Source: a virus. Taken from it: DNA of 64,000 nt. Below, piece after piece: positions 56,949-64,000 of the stretch (within the stretch, counting starts at the first letter, position 1; every line of letters starts with the position of its first letter). A program made the translations under genes and the position numbers. Below the pieces are notes generated by a model. That model saw nothing but the letters and a program-made list of their open reading frames with translations, made no database searches and was not told the origin of the DNA. The stretch covers positions 186,001 through 250,000 of the IMG/VR virus record IMGVR_UViG_3300002143_000235; one strand, 5' to 3'.

Positions 56949-58118
56949 ATGCTACAAGTAAATTTTGACCCGACATTTGACGACCAGATAATGAAGCACG
57001 TCTTTGCTACATTTCCCTTCTGGTCACAGGTCAGTCTGATCAAATCAGTGAATGAGGTTATCCTTGTGGAACACCTCGTCGATCACTTCGGTGAGATCAA
57101 ACAAGTCGTGACAGCAGACGATTATACAATGCTTTACGATGAGGCTACAAAGGCCAAAAAAATGGGAGTTTACAACGGTCAGACAGTTCTGATTTTTGAA
57201 AATGCCGTTGTTCAGTTCTCAAAAGATTTAGGTAAGGTCAACGATGACGAGGAAGTGCTCGACGGGTTTATGGATGAGGAGGAACTCATTGAATTCCTTG
57301 AATATGAAGAAGCTACTGAGACAGTCACTGATCCATCGAATGTCGCTAATATCTATATCTACTACAAATCAGAACTCAGCACAGATCAGAAGGTCCGTGC
57401 ACTGATGGAAGAGCTTGGTAAGCACATCGTTCAAGAAAATAATAGTATTTTTTATACGATTGGTGCAACACAATTTGGATTTGGTCTTACAGAGCATAAA
57501 GTTATGTCTGTTAACAATGATATTGCTGAACATTATGGTGAATCTTTTGTTCCTAAGTTAGAAGAGATCATGACAAATTTAACAACTAAAAGTCACGGTT
57601 TAATTTTATTACATGGAGATCCAGGAACTGGTAAGACAAATCTTATTCGTTACATCATTTCACAGATGCACACAAAGAAAAAAGTTATTTATGTTCCAGC
57701 TTACATGGTTGAACAATTTGCAAATCCTGAATTCATTACATTTTTACAAAAACACAAGAACTCTATACTTATTTTAGAGGACGCTGAATTTGCATTACAG
57801 AAACGTTCTAGTGAGTTTGGTGCTCAAGCTGTATCAAATCTACTCAATATAACATCGGGTCTCTTAAATGACGCGATTGGTATCCAAGTGATTGCTACAT
57901 TTAATATGGACAAAAAGAAACTTGATGAAGCACTTTTACGTCCAGGTCGTTTGTTGAATGAACACAAATTTGAGAAGCTTTCAATAACTGATGCAAAGAA
58001 ACTTGCTGAACACATTGGAAAAAGTGAATTAATAATTACACAACCAATGACTGTTGCCGAAATTTATGAAGGAAAGATACAACAAGTTAAAAAGAAAGTA
58101 TTTAAAGGTATAGCATAA
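56949..58118 (+). CDS. AAA+ ATPase, 389 aa
   Basis: Classic AAA+ core in the C-terminal half: Walker A HGDPGTGKT (about 222-230), Walker B SILILEDAEF (about 273-282), sensor 1 VIATFNMD (about 314-321) and arginine finger LLRPGRL (about 329-335). The N-terminal ~200 residues are a phage-specific, very acidic region (EEVLDGFMDEEELIEFLEYE). Phage AAA+ proteins of this kind may remodel virion or replication complexes. It sits between the polymerase fragment and the structural protein; the next gene overlaps its last base. Confidence 0.85.
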   Translation: MLQVNFDPTFDDQIMKHVFATFPFWSQVSLIKSVNEVILVEHLVDHFGEIKQVVTADDYTMLYDEATKAKKMGVYNGQTVLIFENAVVQFSKDLGKVNDDEEVLDGFMDEEELIEFLEYEEATETVTDPSNVANIYIYYKSELSTDQKVRALMEELGKHIVQENNSIFYTIGATQFGFGLTEHKVMSVNNDIAEHYGESFVPKLEEIMTNLTTKSHGLILLHGDPGTGKTNLIRYIISQMHTKKKVIYVPAYMVEQFANPEFITFLQKHKNSILILEDAEFALQKRSSEFGAQAVSNLLNITSGLLNDAIGIQVIATFNMDKKKLDEALLRPGRLLNEHKFEKLSITDAKKLAEHIGKSELIITQPMTVAEIYEGKIQQVKKKVFKGIA

Positions 58119-58462
58119 TGAGCAGTATAAAGCCATTACATGAAGTCCTTAATATGACACAAGATGCAGTCGGTCAACTCGCACATTCAGAGTTGACTGA
58201 GCTTGCTTTTGCACTGATCACAGAAGTACATTTTGCAAGAAATGCACACACGCATGAAAAGAAACTTATTGAGCAGCAACTTCAAGTTATGAACACAATT
58301 ATTAATTCACAACGAACAGAATTACAGAAAGTAAATATACAAATTGATACACTCAACAAGAATATGCAAAATAGTATCAAAAAAATGTATACAAAACTTA
58401 CATGGAAAGAACGATTTACTGGTCGTATTGATGTAGATAATGCCCGGGAAGAAGGTCATTAA
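58118..58462 (+). CDS. hypothetical coiled-coil protein, 114 aa
   Basis: N-terminal helix-rich region (HEVLNMTQDAVGQLAHSELT), then a long coiled coil (EKKLIEQQLQVMNTIINSQR; NIQIDTLNKNMQNSIKKMY). It shares one base with the AAA+ gene. Perhaps a chaperone or scaffold partner of the next protein. Confidence 0.6.
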   Translation: MSSIKPLHEVLNMTQDAVGQLAHSELTELAFALITEVHFARNAHTHEKKLIEQQLQVMNTIINSQRTELQKVNIQIDTLNKNMQNSIKKMYTKLTWKERFTGRIDVDNAREEGH

Positions 58463-58463
58463 G

Positions 58464-58471
58464 ATATATAA
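58464..58471 (+). promoter_or_regulatory. late-type promoter box for the 1267-aa protein
   Basis: ATATATAA on the + strand, 29 nt upstream of the start codon, just after the previous stop. Confidence 0.5.
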
Positions 58472-58500
58472 TCTCAGAAAGCAGAAGGCAAACGCACTAA

Positions 58501-61500
58501 ATGGCAAACAAGAAATACAACTCTATTAACGATCAAGCAGCTTCGGCTATGCGTATGAATCAAAACTCACTTGAGTTATTGACTAAGATAGATCAAGCAA
58601 TGTCAAGCTCTGAATCGTATTTAACTGTTAATACAACAGATGCGAGCGGTAATACAGTAACAAGTCAAATTCCAACTCTTGGTTTCCTTCAACAGAAACT
58701 CGATCAGCTCATGAAGTATGTTCAAAAGCTTTCTGGTATCGATGGAAATCCTGCTGCACTTCAGTTGACAAATAATACATTTAAACGTATAATTACAGCT
58801 GATTTAAATAATGAACCAAAAGCTATTGGACAAGTCAATAAAGTTTCTACGTTTAAAACTGATCCCAATTGGATTTTTGATTCATTTTTAAATCCAAAAA
58901 TCAGTGTTGAACTCGATCTTACAGGAAAAATTGCCGATTCTACACGTACAATTCAATCAAAGCGATTTATTGTTGAATTCGATAAAATTGTAACATTAAA
59001 TGTTGATGGCACAGAAGAAGTACAATTAACTACAGATGGTGCATTAAGATTACAAGAATTCAATACAAATTATAAAGGTAACTCAAACATATCTATTGCT
59101 GAATTTGCACAATGGCTTGATAGTCCAGGTGTTGTAAATAGAACTGATGATACACTTATTGATCAAGATTTTTTTCGTATTGAACCAAATTTATTACAAT
59201 TCAAAGGTGATTTTTCCGTCATGTCTATGGACATTGATACAGTGAATAAGAAAGCATGGTACATATTGGATACATTTACATATTATGATGTATCTGATTT
59301 ATCAAATACACCAAAACCAATTGATCTTAAAATTGGTGACTTAATTACAGTTTCTCCAAATGAAGAAGGTGTGAAAAGTGTTACTATTTATAAAGTTGTA
59401 GAAATTTCAACTATTACATCTGAATACCGTGTTCGTTTTGAACGTGTCTTTGGTGAAGAACCTATTCCAATTAAATTAGATGCTATTAGATTTTACTCTG
59501 ACCGTATCGCTAAACGAGCTGTAAGAATCTCAGTAGGTTTTGATGAATACTGTGTACTTTTTGTAAAACAAGTTGATGATCTTTCAAATATTATTGGACT
59601 TGATTATTCACCAGGTGTTGGATTTTACACAAGTGAACTTCGTTTAGATAATGATGCAGGAGAACTTTTTTCAGATTACTATGTAAGAAAGGTATATGAT
59701 TATGGTGTTGCATTAGAAGATCTTGTTGAAAAGAAAACACCAAATGCTTACGGTATTAAACCAAATCCTGTTGTATTAGCTTCTGAAAATTTTAAAGTCG
59801 TTCAAATTAACCAGCATTTAACACAAACTGTTGAAGCTGAAAAGATCCGTGATCTTCACAATCAGAAAAATAATATTGCTTCACAAGCTGTTCAATTACA
59901 AACAGCAATTGAAGGTTTGAATCGTCAAATTCAAACCACGAAGTTTGATTCAGAGGCTGATAGAAAAGCTGCAAGTGATCGATTGATTGCTCAGTCAAGC
60001 AAGTTGAATAACATAACTGAAACAAAAAATAAACTTGTAGCAGAAATTTTAGCAAACAAAAAGAATCTCAACAAGATTAAACCAATCTATGCTGTTCGTG
60101 GATTCTTCCCAATGCCAATTGCAGCAGCTTCAACAAAAACAAAACCACAAGAAGCGGTTCAATTTGAAATCTGGACAAGACGTTTGTCTAAGTCTGGTGA
60201 TGAGAACCCTATTTTAACAATTACTGATATCAATAATGATGCTGCTAAAAATAGCTCACCATTAAATACAAATATTTTATCAAACCTTAGTAAACCTAAA
60301 AAAGTAAATGGTGCATTTTCTAACTGGGAAAAATACCGCACTGATGCACGTAAGCGACAAAAGGATCCAATTACTGGTGAGTGGTTGTGGGAGATTATTG
60401 ATGTTGCAGATGCATCTACACCAAATATTAATCAGATTGATATATCTATTAATCCTGGTGAAAAAATTGAAATCAAAGTAATCACACTTTCTGAAGTTGG
60501 TTGGCCAGAAGCACCATTGGAATCAGATTTTTCAAACATATTAGAAATTGCATTTCCTGATGATCTTGATTCTGTATTGAATGAAGACGACTTCATTCTT
60601 AAAGAAGCACAGATTGATGATCTGAAAGTTTCTATGGATCGTGATCTTGAAGCTCGTGGACTTAATATTCACCTTAACTCTGCTATTCGTGACAGTGATG
60701 TTTATTATGCACACAAGGCTGAAACAATCACATCAGGATTTACAACACCTGAAGGTAAAATTATTTCACTTTATGAACAGCTACGATTAATGATGTCTAA
60801 AATCACATCACTTGAAGAAGCTGTCAACAAAGCTAAAGGTATTCTTGAAGTTTATTTAGTAAATAGTGGTAATAAAACAAAAGTTTTCAAAGGTAATAAT
60901 TTAACATTCAACTTGAATCTTGAAGATTTCATGACAAAGACAAAGATTGGTCTTGTATCAAGTCCAGTTGATTCTTCATCACGTACATATGAAAATGAAC
61001 TTATTCGTATTGATAACTACTCAATCATGATTAAAAATGGTGCTGAATCAGCTAATCTTGGTATCCTTGCTTTTAGTGGTTATGGACAACCTAATGGATT
61101 AAGCCCTTCAACATATGCTTATGATGGAACAGGACCATTTGCTGGTCGTGCTATTCAAGGAACATTTATTGCGCCTGATGGTAAATTCCTTACAAATAAT
61201 ACAACAACAAATTCTGCACTTGCTATTACAGCAGCACCACAGTTTGCTACACAGAAGAACAATCAGTTCTTATGGTTACAATTGAAAGATGTTGCTGGTA
61301 ATCAAATTTATGGTGCTGCAACATCTCAAACAACAAATGCATTCTTTCCAACGTCTTACGTGAATGGTGCTTCGGCTGTACATGATCTTGTGAAGGATCT
61401 TACAAAAAATGTTGGTTTATTAGCTGGTCCTGGTCAATCTTATGTTGCTACTGGTATTAATAGTATTACTGATCCAACAAACTGGACAGTATATGAAGAT

Positions 61501-62304
61501 CCAACATCTGTTGCTGCAATTCGTGGTGGTATGGGTACAACTATTCACCCAGTTATTTCTGGTCTTGATGTCATTACTGATACATCGGCACAGTTGACTC
61601 GTTACATCAAACCAGGTGATACTGAAGCATTGACTATCCCACTTCAAATATTTGCAAAAGCTTTTACAGGAAGTGCATGTGGTGAATACCCATTATCAAC
61701 TGGTATCTTTGATGATTCAGCTGAATTACCTACAGGCGATATGCCGGTTTTAACAGGTAACATTGCTAAAAGTCCTACAGGTAATCAATTACGAATAGAG
61801 GTGAATACTGCTGGTACATCTTCTATTCCTTTATTTAAAGTAGGTGATCGTGTTATAATTAATGGTTTTCAGCATGCTGATACAATAAATGCGAACCTTA
61901 AAATATATAATGTAACAGCTGTTGGTGCAACATATATTCAAATCAATTATTCATTACCAGCTGGTTCTACAATAGGTATATCTTATGCAGCTGATGGTGG
62001 TGTACTTGCGGTAATTCAATTACATAAGCGTTACATTAATAGTGGTCTTCTATATAACTATAATGTATTAGGTAATATTTCAGGTTTTGCTAAATATGTA
62101 AGTAATTATGTTGAAGTTAATAGTGGCACATCACCAACTCCAACGGTTCATACTAAAAAGCTGAATTTTTATTTACAAGATGAGAATAGTCCACAACCGT
62201 TCACATTTCAGTTAACATTTAATATTACACAATTTAAACCATTAGTTATTTCTCAAAGTCAAAGTAACACTATAATACAAGGTCTTTCTTTAGGTGGATT
62301 CTAA
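58501..62304 (+). CDS. large virion (tail/baseplate) protein, 1267 aa
   Basis: Very large, low-cysteine protein typical of phage structural genes. The N-terminal ~80 residues are helical (NDQAASAMRMNQNSLELLTK), then beta-rich domains; a coiled coil lies at about 440-520 (LQTAIEGLNRQIQTTKFDSE), followed by fibronectin-III-like strands (VQFEIWTRRLSKSGDENPIL; KIEIKVITLSEVGWPEAPLE) to about 700, a helical link, and a long beta region rich in S, T, N and G to the end. No enzymatic motif. Baseplate or tail-associated location is inferred from the size, domain style and neighbours. Confidence 0.75.
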   Translation: MANKKYNSINDQAASAMRMNQNSLELLTKIDQAMSSSESYLTVNTTDASGNTVTSQIPTLGFLQQKLDQLMKYVQKLSGIDGNPAALQLTNNTFKRIITADLNNEPKAIGQVNKVSTFKTDPNWIFDSFLNPKISVELDLTGKIADSTRTIQSKRFIVEFDKIVTLNVDGTEEVQLTTDGALRLQEFNTNYKGNSNISIAEFAQWLDSPGVVNRTDDTLIDQDFFRIEPNLLQFKGDFSVMSMDIDTVNKKAWYILDTFTYYDVSDLSNTPKPIDLKIGDLITVSPNEEGVKSVTIYKVVEISTITSEYRVRFERVFGEEPIPIKLDAIRFYSDRIAKRAVRISVGFDEYCVLFVKQVDDLSNIIGLDYSPGVGFYTSELRLDNDAGELFSDYYVRKVYDYGVALEDLVEKKTPNAYGIKPNPVVLASENFKVVQINQHLTQTVEAEKIRDLHNQKNNIASQAVQLQTAIEGLNRQIQTTKFDSEADRKAASDRLIAQSSKLNNITETKNKLVAEILANKKNLNKIKPIYAVRGFFPMPIAAASTKTKPQEAVQFEIWTRRLSKSGDENPILTITDINNDAAKNSSPLNTNILSNLSKPKKVNGAFSNWEKYRTDARKRQKDPITGEWLWEIIDVADASTPNINQIDISINPGEKIEIKVITLSEVGWPEAPLESDFSNILEIAFPDDLDSVLNEDDFILKEAQIDDLKVSMDRDLEARGLNIHLNSAIRDSDVYYAHKAETITSGFTTPEGKIISLYEQLRLMMSKITSLEEAVNKAKGILEVYLVNSGNKTKVFKGNNLTFNLNLEDFMTKTKIGLVSSPVDSSSRTYENELIRIDNYSIMIKNGAESANLGILAFSGYGQPNGLSPSTYAYDGTGPFAGRAIQGTFIAPDGKFLTNNTTTNSALAITAAPQFATQKNNQFLWLQLKDVAGNQIYGAATSQTTNAFFPTSYVNGASAVHDLVKDLTKNVGLLAGPGQSYVATGINSITDPTNWTVYEDPTSVAAIRGGMGTTIHPVISGLDVITDTSAQLTRYIKPGDTEALTIPLQIFAKAFTGSACGEYPLSTGIFDDSAELPTGDMPVLTGNIAKSPTGNQLRIEVNTAGTSSIPLFKVGDRVIINGFQHADTINANLKIYNVTAVGATYIQINYSLPAGSTIGISYAADGGVLAVIQLHKRYINSGLLYNYNVLGNISGFAKYVSNYVEVNSGTSPTPTVHTKKLNFYLQDENSPQPFTFQLTFNITQFKPLVISQSQSNTIIQGLSLGGF

Positions 62305-62331
62305 TATTTAAGTAAAAAATTGCTAAAATTG

Positions 62332-62375
62332 AGAACTTTTTTCCATTTTTATTTTTATATGTGGAAAAAAGTTCT
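62332..62375. promoter_or_regulatory. 14-bp perfect inverted repeat overlapping a promoter
   Basis: AGAACTTTTTTCCA (62332-62345) and TGGAAAAAAGTTCT (62362-62375) separated by 16 nt. It lies after the 1267-aa gene and its right arm ends in the first base of the next -7 box, so it may act as an operator for the T9SS-protein promoter, as a terminator for the structural gene, or both. Confidence 0.6.
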
Positions 62376-62400
62376 ATCTTTGTATTGTTCAATTAATAAT
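62375..62400 (+). promoter_or_regulatory. conserved promoter-leader element
   Basis: TATCTTTG (62375-62382) followed by TATTGTTCAATTAATAA on the + strand, 13 nt before the ATG of the T9SS-sorted protein. First of two + strand copies. Confidence 0.75.
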
Positions 62401-62413
62401 TAATACAGAAAAT

Positions 62414-63070
62414 ATGAAAGCAATTATCGCAACACTTATTCTTACTTTGATTTCAACATTTACATCAGCACAGACCTTTGAAGCGACATTTGTTGACGGA
62501 ACAGAGTATTCAAATTCATCTAATATAATTGATGTGTATGATTCATACACAGGATTAGATACATTTTTTGTATACTCTCATTCAACTTATCAGTTTTTTT
62601 ATGAAGAAACATCACTTGGAACATCATTGTATACAATATCTGGTAGTTCAGTATTTTCATATGATGATACGAATACTACTGATTTTATTACTACAATTGA
62701 AATTGACTTTTCATTAGTGCCCGTTGATTCTTCTTATATTTTAGATTTTCAATTTCCAGGTAACGGAAATTTACGATGTGTTATCAAAGTTATTGATGAT
62801 ACAAACCTTGGAATCAACGAGACTTTTAAAGAAGATGTTCAGTTAAGTGTATTTCCTAATCCAGTTGTTGATTACGTGACTGTACGATTCAATACTGAGA
62901 ACAATGATGTTCCGGTTTATGTTTACACACTTGGTGGTCAATTAGTTTATACAGACAATGCTTCTCGTTATACTGGAGCAAATGTTGTGACTGTTGACTT
63001 TAGCTCTTTCAATACAGGTATCTATCTTGTTAAAGTTGGTGGATCTACTTTCAAAGTGATCAAGAACTAA
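62414..63070 (+). CDS. secreted protein with type IX secretion C-terminal sorting domain, 218 aa
   Basis: Starts with a Sec signal peptide (MKAIIATLILTLISTFTSAQ, cleavage likely after AQ). The last ~75 residues are a textbook type A T9SS sorting domain: VFPNPVVDYVTVRF (146-159), VYTLGGQLVYT (170-180), then VDFSSFNTGIYLVKV (194-208) and KVIKN at the very end. The ~120-residue cargo part is beta-rich and serine/threonine rich, without a recognised domain. T9SS exists only in Bacteroidota, so the protein should be carried by the host machine across the outer membrane and attached to the surface or released. A phage encoding such a substrate is unusual. It has its own promoter-leader and terminator. 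Confidence 0.85.
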   Translation: MKAIIATLILTLISTFTSAQTFEATFVDGTEYSNSSNIIDVYDSYTGLDTFFVYSHSTYQFFYEETSLGTSLYTISGSSVFSYDDTNTTDFITTIEIDFSLVPVDSSYILDFQFPGNGNLRCVIKVIDDTNLGINETFKEDVQLSVFPNPVVDYVTVRFNTENNDVPVYVYTLGGQLVYTDNASRYTGANVVTVDFSSFNTGIYLVKVGGSTFKVIKN

Positions 63071-63089
63071 GATACAACAAAAGGCTTTT

Positions 63090-63118
63090 AAAAACTGAGT
63101 AATTTACTCAGTTTTTTT
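63090..63118 (+). terminator. terminator after the T9SS-sorted protein
   Basis: AAAAACTGAGTAA (63090-63102) and TTACTCAGTTTTT (63104-63116) form a perfect stem around one base, followed by more T residues. Confidence 0.85.
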
Positions 63119-63152
63119 TACTTCAAAAGTTAAACGTATGAATATTTTTACG

Positions 63153-63178
63153 TATATTTGTATTGTTCAATTAATAAT
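63153..63178 (+). promoter_or_regulatory. conserved promoter-leader element
   Basis: TATATTTG (63153-63160) followed by TATTGTTCAATTAATAA on the + strand, then 9 nt to the next ATG. Identical to the best - strand copies. Confidence 0.75.
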
Positions 63179-63186
63179 TAGAGACT

Positions 63187-63471
63187 ATGAAAAGCTGGAC
63201 CGTAACAGAATGTACGATTGGTGAGCTATTAGCTTGGTATACTGGAAATAACATTGAAGATCGTGAATTGATAACCGATTCATTTTTAAATCAATTTGAT
63301 GAAGAGCTTACTCAAGAACAAATGGGTTACTTATATGAAGATTTAGATAAAACAATCAAGATCACTACCAAAAATTTAGACAATGTGTATTTTAACACAT
63401 TTCAAATTCCAGGGCTTTATTGTTCATTTGATAGTATCTCAAAACCTGGTGTTGACCCTAACGAAGATTAA
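63187..63471 (+). CDS. hypothetical acidic protein, 94 aa
   Basis: Not recognised. Starts MKSWTVTECTIGELLAWYTG; acidic and mostly helical, ending PGVDPNED. First gene of a unit with the next CDS, one base apart. Confidence 0.55.
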   Translation: MKSWTVTECTIGELLAWYTGNNIEDRELITDSFLNQFDEELTQEQMGYLYEDLDKTIKITTKNLDNVYFNTFQIPGLYCSFDSISKPGVDPNED

Positions 63472-63472
63472 G

Positions 63473-63925
63473 ATGGAAGTACTACTTAAGAAACTCGATT
63501 ATGAGAAGATCGAAATCAATTGGAACGAGAATCCTATTAAGATGGATTTGTTCTTGTCTTTTATTACAGTACCTGTAGAACGTAGCAGAGATCATTTAGG
63601 ATCTAGCAACGGGTGGACAAAGCTTTTCAATAAAGAGCACAAATTAATTATTTGTGGTGGTTGTATGCAAGGTGGAGAGTACATTGACCATCTAGAGTAT
63701 GGAGAGAAATTGCACAACCGATTCAACAATTGGGTGAATCCGTTCTTCTTGTTTCCAATTATGACACAAGAAGGTAAAGATTTTTTCTTGGACTATTACA
63801 AGAAAGAAATTACAGAAGTGATTCAGAAACAGAAGAATGTTGTTACCTATGCTAAAGCAAAGTTGAAAGCTGAGAAAGACGCACTTATTGAATTACAGGC
63901 GGCATTTGTTGAACTCAAAAAATAA
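63473..63925 (+). CDS. hypothetical protein, 150 aa
   Basis: Start set at ATG 63473 (MEVLLKKLDYEKIEINWNEN), one base after the previous stop; a longer form would overlap that gene heavily. Globular N-terminus with KLIICGGCMQGGEYIDHLEY and a long charged helix at the end (VTYAKAKLKAEKDALIELQA). No family recognised. Confidence 0.55.
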   Translation: MEVLLKKLDYEKIEINWNENPIKMDLFLSFITVPVERSRDHLGSSNGWTKLFNKEHKLIICGGCMQGGEYIDHLEYGEKLHNRFNNWVNPFFLFPIMTQEGKDFFLDYYKKEITEVIQKQKNVVTYAKAKLKAEKDALIELQAAFVELKK

Positions 63926-63933
63926 TTTTAAAT

Positions 63934-64000
63934 ATGAAAATTAAGAATACTTACATCGTTTTTTATAGTTCTGGATACGGATTAGTAAAATTGTATGAAT
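63934..64000 (+). CDS. hypothetical protein, cut by window edge (first 22 codons)
   Basis: ATG at 63934, 8 nt after the previous stop, open to the end of the window (MKIKNTYIVFYSSGYGLVKL). Too little to assign. Confidence 0.45.
   Translation, partial: MKIKNTYIVFYSSGYGLVKLYE

Overview
The window is an AT-rich, tightly packed stretch of a large tailed-phage genome whose host is very probably a member of the Bacteroidota, most likely a T9SS-bearing flavobacterial lineage. The phage nature is seen in a 1438-aa and a 1267-aa virion-type protein, a beta-helix tail spike, a T4-like family B DNA polymerase fragment, PhoH, a dNMP-kinase-like protein, a MazG-like protein and dozens of small overlapping ORFs without recognisable homology. 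The host assignment rests on the Bacteroidota-type -7 box (TAnnTTTG) upstream of many genes, the absence of Shine-Dalgarno sequences, and a secreted protein carrying a type IX secretion C-terminal sorting domain.

Layout. 1-7.5 kb (- strand): a coupled operon with the 5' part of an ADP-ribosylglycohydrolase, an ATP-grasp enzyme, three tandem tiny paralogues, a Pol-beta-type nucleotidyltransferase, an NMNAT-like/phosphoribosyltransferase-like fusion and a tRNA-binding-domain protein. 7.5-13.3 kb (-): a zinc-ribbon protein and the giant tail protein with a pentad W/F-x-x-G repeat. 13.4-17.9 kb: PhoH (+), an AT-rich cargo-like gene behind two competing hairpins, a possible HTH protein, then a two-gene + strand block. 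17.9-43.6 kb (-): a long accessory region of about 65 small genes, cut into short units by terminator hairpins and a repeated promoter-leader element. It includes a caspase-like fold candidate, a GDSL lipoprotein, two HAD phosphatases, a SLOG protein, a sirtuin, an S24-like peptidase, an HD hydrolase, a SEC-C protein, MazG and dNMP kinase. 43.6-46.2 kb (-): tail spike and neighbours under a different promoter motif (ATATATAA). 46.2-55.3 kb (-): NAMPT, two paralogous 370-430-aa proteins, two adjacent frame-disrupted genes, and a CinA-like/UVR/NMNAT-like fusion. 55.4-64 kb (+): C-terminal part of a split DNA polymerase, AAA+ ATPase, the 1267-aa structural protein, the T9SS cargo protein and early-type small genes.

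How the genes may work together. NAMPT plus two NMNAT-type enzymes would rebuild NAD+ from nicotinamide, as in phage pathways known to counter NAD-depleting immunity. The sirtuin consumes NAD+, and the ADP-ribosylglycohydrolase and SLOG protein act on or sense NAD-derived nucleotides. This makes an unusually rich NAD+/ADP-ribose toolkit spread over 54 kb. Two promoter classes separate accessory genes (host-like -7 box, often with a conserved leader) from virion genes (ATATATAA, reminiscent of the T4 late TATAAATA box). All function calls are from reading motifs by eye; no database search was run.
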